Origin: Selaginella moellendorffii | Taxonomy: Eukaryota > Streptophyta > Lycopodiopsida > Selaginellales > Selaginellaceae | NCBI RefSeq assembly: GCF_000143415.4 | Contig: NW_003314327.1 | Span: forward strand, 253,735 to 317,734 | Reading direction: 5' to 3' | DNA: 64,000 nt | The notes under the pieces: model-generated | Databases searched by the model: none | What the model was told of the DNA's origin: nothing | What the model saw: only the letters and a program-made list of their open reading frames with translations | Program-made: the position numbers and the translations under genes | Shown here: in pieces, positions 35,950 through 48,462 of the stretch | Numbering within the stretch: position 1 is the stretch's first letter | Layout: the number at the start of each line of letters is the position of its first letter

Positions 35950-38900
35950 GTTAACTCAGTGTGAATGGGACTATGGTTGTGAACCTGACTGTGAGTGCTC
36001 AGCTGGCACTTTGGAATGGGATAACCAGAGGACCATTGTCAGTGATCAAGAACACCAATAGTTTTTTCTTAACTTTGAAAGAAATTCATTGAAACTTTGA
36101 AGCTATAAATTTTTAACATACACCATTGGATCGCTTTGAAACTTTTGAGCATGTTACTCCCTTATCCTCCTAGCTTCTCACCATTTGGATTTCCCATCTG
36201 AGTGTTCAACAAAAATTCTGAAGCACTAATAGTAATTAATAATTTTTCATGTGCTTTGAAACTTAATTAAGTCATTAGATCATACTAAATTTAGTCCACA
36301 GATACCCACTAAGGTCCTCTTCAATCCCATCAGAGCAATTTGCAATCCAGGTAGTGGTTCCTCTACAACATTTAAATCAAAGAGGCAATAAGGCTAGAGT
36401 TAAGATTGAGCAGAACTCTATTACAGCCCATTTGGATAGATTTTCTAAGTTTGGTGGGAGGTTTGATTTTGCAAGTGATGCCCAAATTTAAAACTCACCA
36501 AAAACTTTGGAACTATGAATTTCCAACTTCAACTAGTATGTGCTTCTCCACCTCAATTATGTCTCTATTGCTTAAATTTTGCATCTGATGCCTGAAAATA
36601 AACTCTATTGCATTGGTAGAAACTATTAAACTTTTGTTGTGCTCAGAATTTTTTATGTTGATATTTTGTGATTCAGCCATTAGATCTTTATGAAACTTCA
36701 CTAATAAGTTATTGTATTTCTAAATAGTTCTAAAAATCTTCAGTAATTAATATATCCAAATCTCATTCCATAATCATATAGTTTATTCTCAATAGAGTTT
36801 TTTGTGGCAATGCTTCTAGTTCTAAGCTCTACCATCAATATTTGTTCTCTAGAATGGATTGATTAGAGTTCTAAAGTTTAGGTGAAAAGCTTTGCAAGGT
36901 TGATTACTATCTCTAAAACTTTATATATAATGCCTTGGTGTGTGAGACCATAAAGGATTGCACATTATAATACCTACATATTGCAAATGTGACTATAAGT
37001 ATCAAAAGTATTGTAAATTGGGCATAATTAACCAACTTGACATTTATTTGTTTGGCTATCCTTATTTTGTATTTAACTTGGGTCTAAGCTTAAACTCCAT
37101 ACCATGTTAATTAATGAAGTATTTATATCCTTATGTTAGACCATTGGTATGTCGAAATAGTGCCAAACTTTAACCCCTAAAAACTTACCCCCAAAATAAG
37201 TATGCAATTTCATGCTAAATTAAAACACGGCCATCATTTGAGATCTCCATTGATGACTTCTTGGGTCCATGCAAATTTATGTAGATTGCAATTGAATTTC
37301 CCAACCTCTCACCTTGCATAACAACCTAACACTTCTTTCAAGCTAGTTTTTATATTACCTCCTCATTATAGTCTTTGTGTGTTAGATCCTAAACTTTATT
37401 GTCACTGTCCTTATGATTATTGTCATTGTATATTAGATCTTGGACTTCATTGTCATTGTCCTTGTTATTGTTATCATTGTATGTTGGATTTTGGACTTTG
37501 TTGTCACTTTCCTTGTCATTATTGTCATTGTATGTTTGATCTTGGACTTCATTATCATTGTCCTCATCATATGTTAGATCCTAGAAATCTTGGACTTTAT
37601 TGGACTTTATTATTTCCTTTATGTGGATTTAATTATAAGATGCTGGGAAACTTTATCCTCATTATGTTAGAGTCCAACATCCTTGCTAACTGAAGGCAGA
37701 TCCTAGAGGTGGAACATTAACTATGCTAGCTTTATCCACCCACCTACAATAAACATAAAAAAGGACTAGTAAATCAAAGTAAGTGAAAATGAAAAACTTA
37801 CTTTAAAGCAACATTTTTAAGTCTTTCAAATTTCACTATATATAAATTTTTGTGTCGAAATTGAACAAACATGGCTTACATTCTATCACTCCAAAGCTCA
37901 TATATCCCATCTAGTCCTAAAATGAATACGGGCAGTAATGTATTATATGCTTCTTGGTTCCATTGCAGTATAATCGCCACACCACCCACAAAGTAAAAAA
38001 ACATTTAACTCTATTTTGCATATTGGTATTAGCATTGATATTGGATGTTTTAAGATTGTTTCAATGTCATTCTTTAGGCTATATGCTTAAGAGTTATTTT
38101 ATGCTTTAATTGATTTATTTCTTGGTTAAATGCTTAGGAGTTTTACTCCATTTTTATGTTTAGAGACCTAAAGCCTTGAAGCTTGAATTCCACTCTATTG
38201 CCTTTGGTATATGTGTTCAAGGGTTCTTATTTTGCTCTATAATTATCCTATACAACACATTAGTGGTGTTTGACACATTGTGTTACAAGATGCTGCAAAA
38301 CAAATTAATTGTTATAATTGCCAAAAGAAGAGGAGGGAAGAGATATGTGTGTTATGTTTATTTTTTTTTGTAGAAAGTAAAATTTCTATCCTTCTTATAC
38401 AAAATATTGTGAAAGGTATAGTATTTCATCCTTTCTTTACTTTCCTTAAAGAGAGAATGTAAAAGATGACAATTACACTAGTTGTAACTTGCATGTAACA
38501 TTTCATCTTTCAATTAATGCCCTTTTCCTATCTTGTGTGGAATATTAGGTTCCTCAAAAATGAAGTTTTTTGTTTTTTGGCATTAAAGAACATGGTTGTT
38601 AGTGACAAGGTAATAGTATTCCTTGTATGATATATACATCTAAAAGTCTTTTTTTATGATTTTATATCATCTTATTTGAATTGTTTTTAATAGATGACAC
38701 TATTTAGTAACTTGAAAAAAGGTATTTCATTTCTTTATAGAAGGTTTAAGCTAAATTTTTCATTAATTGTGTAGAGGTATTGGCATGCTACTTTAGCAGG
38801 AAAACATCTTGCTCATAGAGTTGAATGAAAATAATTGATAATTCATTTCTCCTTAACCTAGAAGGTTTAAATTTGTTATTAATTGCAAACTCCCTCCCAT

Positions 38901-41290
38901 ATGATAAATTGCTCACACGAAGAAGAGCACTAGAGTTCTACATATAAGATCATACAAAGAGATAAGGAGAAATAAAAAGAAATTCTTAGAGTTAAAAGGA
39001 GAATAACACTCCATTCTCCAAGTGTTCCTTCTATTATTATAAAAAATGGCCTTTAAATTTTTATTTGTTTTTCCCATGGTGTTTCATTCCTTGTTTAAAA
39101 TCTATTTGAAGTGTTGCTTCCTTACCTTTTTATTTTTTGTAAGTGATACTTAAATTTTGAAACTAACTGAAACTTTGAAGTTATAAATTTCTAACAACAC
39201 TGTTGGATTGCATTTAAAGATTTTAAGCATATTCTAACTTTTCCCTTCTAATTTCTCATTGTTCAGATCTCCTTTATGAGTTTTCAATAAAAATCCCGAA
39301 GCATTGATAGTAACTAAGAACGTATTTATTTTGCAATTGAGCCATTAAATCATGCTAAAAGTTTATCCATAAATACCCACTAAAATCCAAATGGGATATA
39401 ATAAAGGTATGCTCAACCCTGAGTGTGTAACCTCATTGCCCCTTTAATTTTTGTAAGTGATACTAAACTCATCCAAACTTTGGAGCTATAAATTTTTAAA
39501 TTCAACCATTACACTATCTCAAAACTTTTTGAGCATGTATTCTTTCACCCCTACTATGTCTTTGCTGCTCAAATTTTACATATAAAGCCCCAAACAATTC
39601 CTAATGCATTAATAAAAACCTTAAACTTTTGTTGCAGTAAAAACTTCCATATTGATATTTTGTGATTTAGTTGTTAGATTTTAATGAAATTTCACCTTCA
39701 AGATGCTGCAAAACAAGTTGATCATTGTAACTGCCAAAAAGAGAAGAGGAAAGAGGAGAAATCTATATCATGCCCATTATCTTCTAGGCATATGATTAAT
39801 TTTTATGGTCTAAGAGGTAAAATCTTTGTTTTATTATACAAAGCATTATAGAAGGTGTGGTATTTCATTCATTCTTTGCTTCCCTAATAAAATAATGTAT
39901 AAAATGGCAATCACACTAATTATAATTCACATGTAACACTTTATCTTTATTATCCCTACCTTCTATATTTTAATTCTTTAGCTTTTTAGTTGAATGCTTG
40001 GGATTTTATTCTACCCCTCTGTTTAAAGGCATAACTCCTTGAGGCTCATGTTCCGCTCTATTACCCTTGGCACATGTGTCTAAAGGTTATTGTTTTACTC
40101 CATAGTTATTTTATATTAAATCATTATAAAAGGGTGAAAACCATGTGTGTTATACCACATTGGTGGTGTTGGACATATTATGCCATAAGATGTTGCAAAA
40201 CAAATTAATCATTACAACTGCTAAAGGGAGAGGTGGAGGGAGGAGAAATGTGCATCATGCCTATTATCTTCTATTTATATTATTAGTGTTTATAGTACTA
40301 AAGGTAAAATCCTTATCCTCTTTATATGGTATTTCATTCTTTTCTTGCTTTCCTTAATGAGAAAGCTTCTAAAAGATGAAGTCTTTCATTTTCAAATATC
40401 AAAGAACATGGTTGTTGGTGGCAAAGTAATAGCATTCTTTATATGGTATATAGATCTAAGAGTTTTTGTGATCTTATTCATTTTATTTGGATTTTTTTTC
40501 AGTGGAAGAGACTATTTAGCAACTTGAGAATATGTATTTCATTTTTTTCTAGAAGCTAAATTTGTCATTGATTTTATAAAGGCATTGGTATGCTACCTTA
40601 GTAGGAACACATTTTACTCATACAGTTGAATGAAAAAAATTAATAATTTATTTCTCCTTAGCTTAGAAAGTTTAAGTTTGTTATTGATTGTAGAGCCCCT
40701 TCCTGATTATAGCTTCCTTACACGTCAAACAAGAAAAAGAGCACTAGAGTTCTATCTCAAGAAGAAAACAATTTACACACACAATCATATGAGGAGATAA
40801 AAAACAATAAAGAAGAACTTATAGAGTCAAAATAAAACAACACTCTCTTTTCTCAATGTTGCCTCATTATTCCCAAATATTACCTCTAAAGTGTTATTTT
40901 ATTTCTCTTCAAGGATGGCAAGCAACTCATTGCAAAGGTTTATAGTGGCAGTGAGGTACATGCAAAGTTGTAAGTGTTGCCATTGCAAGAGAGAGGGATC
41001 AATCACCAAAAAAGAATGTACCAGTTATAATGCAAAGAAATGATGATGCAATTGCATCTTTGACACCTTGTCAAACTTCCTTCAGCAAGATTGAGTTTCA
41101 CTGCATTGCCTATGTATAACTGCTATTGCTGCTCAGGCCATCCTGTACCACCATTGTTATAAATCTCCACTGGTTTTCTGGTTATGGGCCCAGGAAAAGC
41201 AGCCTTACATCTCTCTTTTATGTTGGGAAACATTGGAAAAAATGTCGGTGGTAGATCTCTCACAATATTTCATAAACTCCATACGTTTTT
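35950..41290. other. Gene-poor AT-rich block of diverged repeats
   Basis: No ORF here resembles a protein. Several sequence words recur at low identity: AAACTTTGAAGCTATAAATTT with ...TTGAGCATG at 36085, 39165 and 39480; GATGCTGCAAAACAAATTAAT with AAAGAGGAG at 38290, 39700 and 40190; TTTCATTGA/TATTGCATTGGTAGAAAC at 36600 and 39610. This suggests an old internally duplicated or tandemly spread non-coding repeat. Confidence 0.5.
37379..37615. repeat. Minisatellite, unit about 51 bp
   Basis: Roughly 4.5 units of a sequence beginning TGTTAGATCTTGGACTTCATTG and ending TTATTGTCATTGTA follow each other with 80-90 percent agreement by eye. Confidence 0.75.
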
Positions 41291-41644
41291 GCTGTGCAAG
41301 GTTATTCTCTTATGAAAGACAAAAAATTTAAAGAGAGGCTGAATAAAGCACTAGCCCTGTTGGTTTGAAGCTGATAAGAAAGCTTCGATCTCTGGCACTC
41401 TTTCATTGACAATGAAAAAGTCCCAGGTGATGAAAGCTTAACAAGGATGAAAAAAAAGAAAAGAAAGGCCTTTTTATGAACTCTACAACACTTCCATATA
41501 AGTAAGTATAAGCAGGGCAGGCTTGTTGATGTTGTTGAGCTTCTTCCTGCATCCCAAGAGACGGACGTTATTCTTGATAGCATAACATCCTGAAGGTTTC
41601 CAATAACAACTGAAAATTTTACATAGGTCGCTGCATGTTAAGTT

Positions 41645-41985
41645 CTAATCCTGCAAGCTTGGATACGGCTGGTAGCGATCATCCCCAACTGTGGTAAACA
41701 GCTTCTCCCCAATTTCCCGCAACACAAGGTGAAACCACTCTCGTCTTAATCCACCCATATCATGTCTTGATTCGCCCACAAACTCCAAAACCAGAGCCTG
41801 AGCACCTCCGGCGTCAGCTGCACAAGACCCTTGTGAGAATCCTGTAGAATGCAGTCCCTCTTCACGCGGAGCAGCGGACGTGCAGATTTCGTGCAAGACG
41901 TAGAGCTGCCTCGCACAAACTCGACCTTGAACTCCAAGCCCAAGCGAAAAAGGCACAGCCACTTGAGGCGACGAGGGTGTCTTGG
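41645..41985 (-). pseudogene. HECT E3 ubiquitin ligase (UPL-type) fragment
   Basis: The minus strand reads LEFKVEFVRGSS, LRVKRDCILQDS, LVQLTPEVLR and, after a one-base frame change, LVLEFVGESRHDMGGLRREW and FTTVGDDRYQPYPS before a stop. This is the start of a HECT domain as in plant UPL proteins. The frameshift, the loss of the catalytic C-lobe cysteine region and the lack of upstream exons indicate a broken fragment. Confidence 0.65.
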
Positions 41986-42137
41986 CTATGCTTTGTAGAA
42001 GAGTCACGGGGTGCGCTTTGTAGAAGAGTGGTTGAGTGAGGGGAGATAGACTTTGCCAACAACGAATTGAGGGATTCGGTTCATATGGTTATAACAAGAA
42101 AAGAAGAATCCTATTTCATGGTTCATCTAACTATCAT

Positions 42138-43175
42138 CTAACTAGCTGCCAGCTGTTGAATGTTCACAGGGAAGACATCACCCTTGCCTCCACTCCACCA
42201 CCTTTGTGCCGCAATCTTATAAAGGCTCTGCGTGTGGTGGATACCATCAAAGTACATGTAGCTATCCGGACGAAGGCAAGCAGGAGCGTTCACCCCACAA
42301 AACATACTCCCTGTGCAGCACCCCCGAGCAGTGTTGCTAAACCCATACTTGCTGGGGTTCTTCATCGTCTCCACCATTAGGCCATAGTAATCCGGCTTGA
42401 CAATCGCCACTCCGTCCAGGCTCTTGCGCAATCCATCCAGCATCTCGTCCAGGGCAGCGTTAAACATGACCGACACCTCGTTCGCGTGCTCGTCGCACTG
42501 GCCATTCTTCTGGTTCACGGGGATGCATCCTACCGCCGACAGCCCGACGATCACGAACTTCCTTGCGCCGCGGCTGTGCATCCGCGTGATCTGCTGCGCA
42601 AACCTGGCCAGCAAGTTCGCCTGGAAGTCTGCCGGGAGGGAGGTGAGCCTGTTCTTGTTCGTGCTGCTCCGGAAGAAGTTGTTCACGTCGTTGTTCCCCA
42701 CGCTGATGTAGAAGATGGACTTGGCGAAAAACTGCGAGGCAGCGTGATTCCCCATCGTGGCGTATAGAACGTCCGCCACCCTTTCGAAGTCGTCAAGCTG
42801 TTGATCCATGACGAGAGCACCGTTGAGGCGAGTGGTGGGCAGGATCCCGGAGCTAGCAGACGCGAAGTTGACGCCCCGGCTGTAGGATCTCGTCCCGCGA
42901 TAAGGTGGCACCAGAGGGAGACCCAAGTTCTGGGCTATGAAATCCGGGACCGTCTTGCCGTTGGTGAATCTGCCAGTGGGAAGGCCGCCCGGGAAGCTCA
43001 TGCCGTAGGGGCGGTGATTCGCTCGAGCATACGTTGGCAGGAAGTTGTTGTTGCCGGCGTCCACTGTCGAGTCGCCAAAGATGAACATCGCAGGAGCTTG
43101 CGCGGTGCAGGCTAGAGGGAGGAGCAACGCCGCGAAAAGAAGAACGCACATACTCGGACGAGAAGCCATCTCCAT
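42138..43175 (-). CDS. GDSL esterase/lipase, secreted
   Basis: One exon encodes 345 residues. A signal peptide (VLLFAALLLPLACTAQA) precedes block I FIFGDSTVDAGNNN with the nucleophile Ser36. Block II is GVNFASASSGI, block III VGNND, and block V DGIHHT holds Asp310 and His313 of the catalytic triad. The length and order are those of plant GDSL hydrolases of the SGNH fold, which act on cutin, wall esters or lipids outside the cell; the substrate is not known. Plant GDSL genes usually have several introns, so an intronless copy may come from retroposition. The start could also be the Met at residue 4. Confidence 0.93.
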   Translation of the reverse strand: MEMASRPSMCVLLFAALLLPLACTAQAPAMFIFGDSTVDAGNNNFLPTYARANHRPYGMSFPGGLPTGRFTNGKTVPDFIAQNLGLPLVPPYRGTRSYSRGVNFASASSGILPTTRLNGALVMDQQLDDFERVADVLYATMGNHAASQFFAKSIFYISVGNNDVNNFFRSSTNKNRLTSLPADFQANLLARFAQQITRMHSRGARKFVIVGLSAVGCIPVNQKNGQCDEHANEVSVMFNAALDEMLDGLRKSLDGVAIVKPDYYGLMVETMKNPSKYGFSNTARGCCTGSMFCGVNAPACLRPDSYMYFDGIHHTQSLYKIAAQRWWSGGKGDVFPVNIQQLAAS

Positions 43176-43486
43176 CTCTCTGGATTCTCAGGGTGGTGGG
43201 GGCTTCTTTATACTATTTGGTTGGCGACCATGTATGGAATGGCCAAAGTGAGCCTGCTCAAAAGGGAGTGACTTAAAGGGAAGATGTAACAAAGAAATGC
43301 CGGGTACCTTAGCTTTTGTATCGGGTCCTTTCACGGAGCTCCGAGTCTACACAAAAGTATCAAGTAGATGATCATCAAGCAATTTATCAAACTCACAGCG
43401 AACTTATGCCTGATTGCAACTGTTTTGAAAAAGAAAAACGTGATCAAAGATTGGATTGAGTAAAAAATGAATCCCACCTTAAACTG

Positions 43487-45454
<1,968 letters not shown>

Positions 45455-45568
45455 CCCACGCTAAAACCCTAGAGGTAATCTCCTTCGAAATATTTGCCCG
45501 CGCTTTATGCAACCATATATCCAAACAACACTGTACATTATAAGCGTAGATATTACATCGCAGGAACT

Positions 45569-46976
45569 TTACTCGATTTCCATTCCTTGAATGAAATCGT
45601 CCTCGTCAGTGTCAGCCTCATTGTCAAGGCTTTCATCAGCTGCTAGTTTGCTAAGAACAAGGAAATAAAAAACGAAAGAAATCACGAGAGGAAAAATCTG
45701 GTAAAGCAAAAACTTTACCTCACGCTTTGGCAGCTGAAGTAAAGCACGCGTTTTAGCTTCTTGTTGTAGAAGAAGTAATTGAAGGACCATCTACACCATC
45801 TCCCACTCGCTATAATCTATCAGCCGCAAAAACAATCGCAAGTTACTCACATCATGCCACCGTCGTTGAAAGGCCCGACTTGAAACTCTGGTGAGAAACT
45901 GTATATGTCACAGTCCTTGATGTCTATCACCTGGAGAAAGAAATGAATGAAATGTATAAAACACCTAGTGCGCAAGAGCTGCGTACCTCGTCGATTACTT
46001 CCCAGATAGCATCGATGAGAAGAGAACTATTTCCTAGCTCCGAAGCCCAAACCTGGCAGAGTTTTCACTTTCTTAGTCATAAACAAACTTCCAGCAAGAT
46101 ACAGAAAAGCAAAACACTACCCGAGTCGCCTCTAACAGATGATAACCGATGCTCTCCTTCACACCAAGAGGATTTTCTTTCGAGAAATGGTGCGCACGCA
46201 GAGTACTGGGCTCCCAGAGAGTATTAGAAGGAGATCAAAACGAGGAAAAAACGAAAGAACCACCACCACGTCTACGGATAAAAAAATGGAAATGGAGAGA
46301 CTTGAACTCTCAAGCCCCTCACGGAGCAACGGCATTCACCGTTTGTCAACATTGGACATCACTTCCAGAAAGTATAGAGGAAAGGTCGGGTTGCTAAAAG
46401 CCACTGTTGTACCCGGAAAAAACTGGTTACCTGAAATCGTAGTCTGGATACATATGAGACAGCGTCAGTATGAGATGAATCAGCGTCCTCCGACTAAAGA
46501 AAAACCAAGAAAAACGTAAGCAAGAAAGAAAGAAAGCAAGGAGAGTTGCAATTAAAGTGTGTACCTCGACAAGCTAGAGAGGGGGCCAACAGGCGAGGAG
46601 GAAAGGTTTTGCGGTGACATTTCAAGGGAGTCAAGAACCTGAAACAAAAGGAAGACAAAAATCTCGCATAGTTGTAAGAAAATGTGAGCCAAGATATCAC
46701 GACTTACTTCTTGCTCTATGCTGCGAGAGAGCTTCTTGTCCGTGCCAGCAAGCTTGCCTGTGCAATAGAAAGCTTTCTTTCATTTTGATCCTTTGTGGAA
46801 GTCAAACTTACAGGAGTAAGCTTCAAGAACCCCTTTGAGACGACAATCCCCAAGATCCAAATTGCTTAGAAATCCATTTATCCTGCCCGTGGGAGAACTG
46901 CTCAGCGCAAGAGCCTAGCTACAATCTAGTAGCAAGAGAAGTACCTTGTGAAAGGTGTGTATTCGAGGAACTTCAT
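45569..46976 (-). CDS. MAF1: MAF1, repressor of RNA polymerase III
   Basis: Ten exons encode about 225 residues. The start [10 protein letters not shown] (46976), the block [43 protein letters not shown] and the C-terminal [20 protein letters not shown] are the conserved A, B and C boxes of MAF1, which binds Pol III and blocks tRNA and 5S rRNA transcription under stress. The tail is acidic ([15 protein letters not shown]). Exons 5 and 6 are 46493-46431 and 46205-46121; the 225-bp intron between them holds a tRNA-like sequence on the same strand. The other introns are 40-110 bp. Only 114 bp separate its stop from the TrpRS start. Confidence 0.93.
46287..46366 (-). ncRNA. Type II tRNA-like element with T7 run, in MAF1 intron 5
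   Basis: Read on the minus strand, 80 nt fold on paper like a tRNA with a long variable arm. The acceptor GGAAGTG pairs over 7 bp with CATTTCC (one G-U), followed by A. The T arm is GAGAG-TTCAAGT-CTCTC. The variable arm is GCTCC-GTGA-GGGGC. The anticodon-position stem is AACGG/CCGTT with a six-base loop. The D arm is short and lacks the GG. Seven T residues follow at 46286-46280, as in Pol III terminators, and the T loop approximates a B box. It looks like a tRNA-derived or tRNA-mimicking element; a decoding tRNA is unlikely because loop sizes are abnormal. Confidence 0.55.
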
Positions 46977-47226
46977 GGCGATGGTAGATCAAATTGGTAC
47001 TGGCGAGATGGCGCTGCGAGAAAAGAATCGTGGTGTTGGAACTAGAGCAAGAGAGAACAAGGTTGCTCGTTTACCTGACACGCGCAGACCATCAAGGCGA
47101 GACAAAAACCTAATGTGGGCAGTAGAGAAAATATGCTCCAAAGGATATACTACCACATCATCCGGAAAAATAGCCTTGAGCTAATAAAGGAATGGTTAAA
47201 CTGCCATTTTGCCCAAGAATCAGCAT

Positions 47227-48409
47227 TCATTGCCGGATGATCGCAATCGAGTCTAGATTTCTTTTTCCTTCTGGTCCTTTGGAGTAGAAATCCGAGACGT
47301 GATCCCGGAAGAGAACTTCACCGTAGAGGCGAGGATTTTGCTCGTCAATGAGCTCCGGAGCGGGAGAGATCCTCGTGTTCTTCGAGGGATCGTAGAACGC
47401 AGCAATCGCCATTCTTTTATTCGTGGAGTTCACGACGACCCTGTGCTCCACGCTCTTGTATCGTCCATTGCTAAGGACCTGTAAGATCGGAGCATAGCTT
47501 TTTTCTGGTTTTTCTGGAAGAACATGAAGGCTACCTCAACTTGGTCGCCTAGATTTGCGATGAACGCCCCTGGAACAGGCTTGACAGCAAACCATCGGCC
47601 GTTCTTCCGGACTTGTAAGCCACCGACGTGATCTTCCATGAGCAAAGTTATGGCACCGAAGTCGGAGTGTGATTGTAGGCCGAGAGTTAGATCCGGCTGG
47701 GGGCATGGCGGATAGTAGTTCATCACTATGTTCTGGAATGGCTCCCCGATCGCGTCCTCGATGAATTTGGACCCAAGTCCCAGGGACTCGGAGATAGCAG
47801 CAAGCAATTGCCTCGAGAGGGCGAGCACTTGAGCGCTATACTCTTCGATCATTTGCCTGCGAGCAAACCATCCATGAGCAAAAGCTGAGCAAAAGCTTCG
47901 CAAAAGTTTGTAAGAATCAAAGAAGTTCTTCACCTGTAAGATTGTTCGTGAGGCCAATTGCTCGAATTCCTCCTCCAAATGGGATGCGCGTGATGGTTGA
48001 GATAATCTCTCCAATCCAAGACCTGATCGTCCCGAGTGAGCATCCGGTTCGCGAAGCCCTCGGCGGCCATCTCTCCAGGAGGAGTCGAGAATTGGAGCTT
48101 CTCACACATCGGCCTCTCGAAGAAAATCTCGGCAGCTCGTCGCATTCCATCCATGAGCTGCAAGGGCACGCCGTGATTCGTAACATGGAAGAAGCCCCAA
48201 TCCGTACAGGCGGCGCCGATCCTCCTCACAATCTCGGCGCGCTCGCGCTCTGATCCCTCTCCCAGCCCCGAAATATCGATCACTGGGAACGATTCCTGGA
48301 AGAATGCGTCGTGCGCTAGACCCGGGCGCTCGCATTCCGGCCGAACAAAGCAGGATGGAATGGATCCGCAGCTCCTCTCCGCGATGGACTGGACGCTCTC
48401 CATAGCCAT
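47227..48409 (-). CDS. 2-oxoglutarate/Fe(II)-dependent dioxygenase (DOXC class)
   Basis: Three exons (48409-47934, 47856-47535, 47478-47227) encode 349 residues. The N-terminal domain contains FPVIDISGLGEG and DWGFFHVTNHGVP, and the C-terminal jelly roll has MNYYPPCPQPDLTLGL, the iron ligands His222-x-Asp224 (HSDFGAITLL) and His278 (SVEHRVVVNS). The 2-oxoglutarate-anchoring R-x-S appears as Arg288-Met-Ala290, lacking the serine. It belongs to the plant family that hydroxylates flavonoids, hormones and other specialised metabolites; the substrate cannot be told. It is divergently arranged with the ABCA2-like gene with 53 bp between start codons. Confidence 0.9.
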
Positions 48410-48462
48410 AAACCCTAATCTTTGGATGCTGGCGGAATATTTCCATTTGTTTTTGGGCGGCA
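48410..48462. promoter_or_regulatory. 53-bp divergent intergenic region between dioxygenase and ABCA2-like gene
   Basis: Start codons of two oppositely oriented genes lie 53 bp apart, too short for two independent promoters and 5' UTRs. The core elements must lie in or near this space, overlapping the first exons, or one start codon is misassigned. Confidence 0.5.

Noticed and set aside
37379-37693. Cys/His-rich 104-residue ORF resembling a zinc finger protein
   Set aside because: The CHC spacing comes from the 51-bp minisatellite; there is no start context or splice support.
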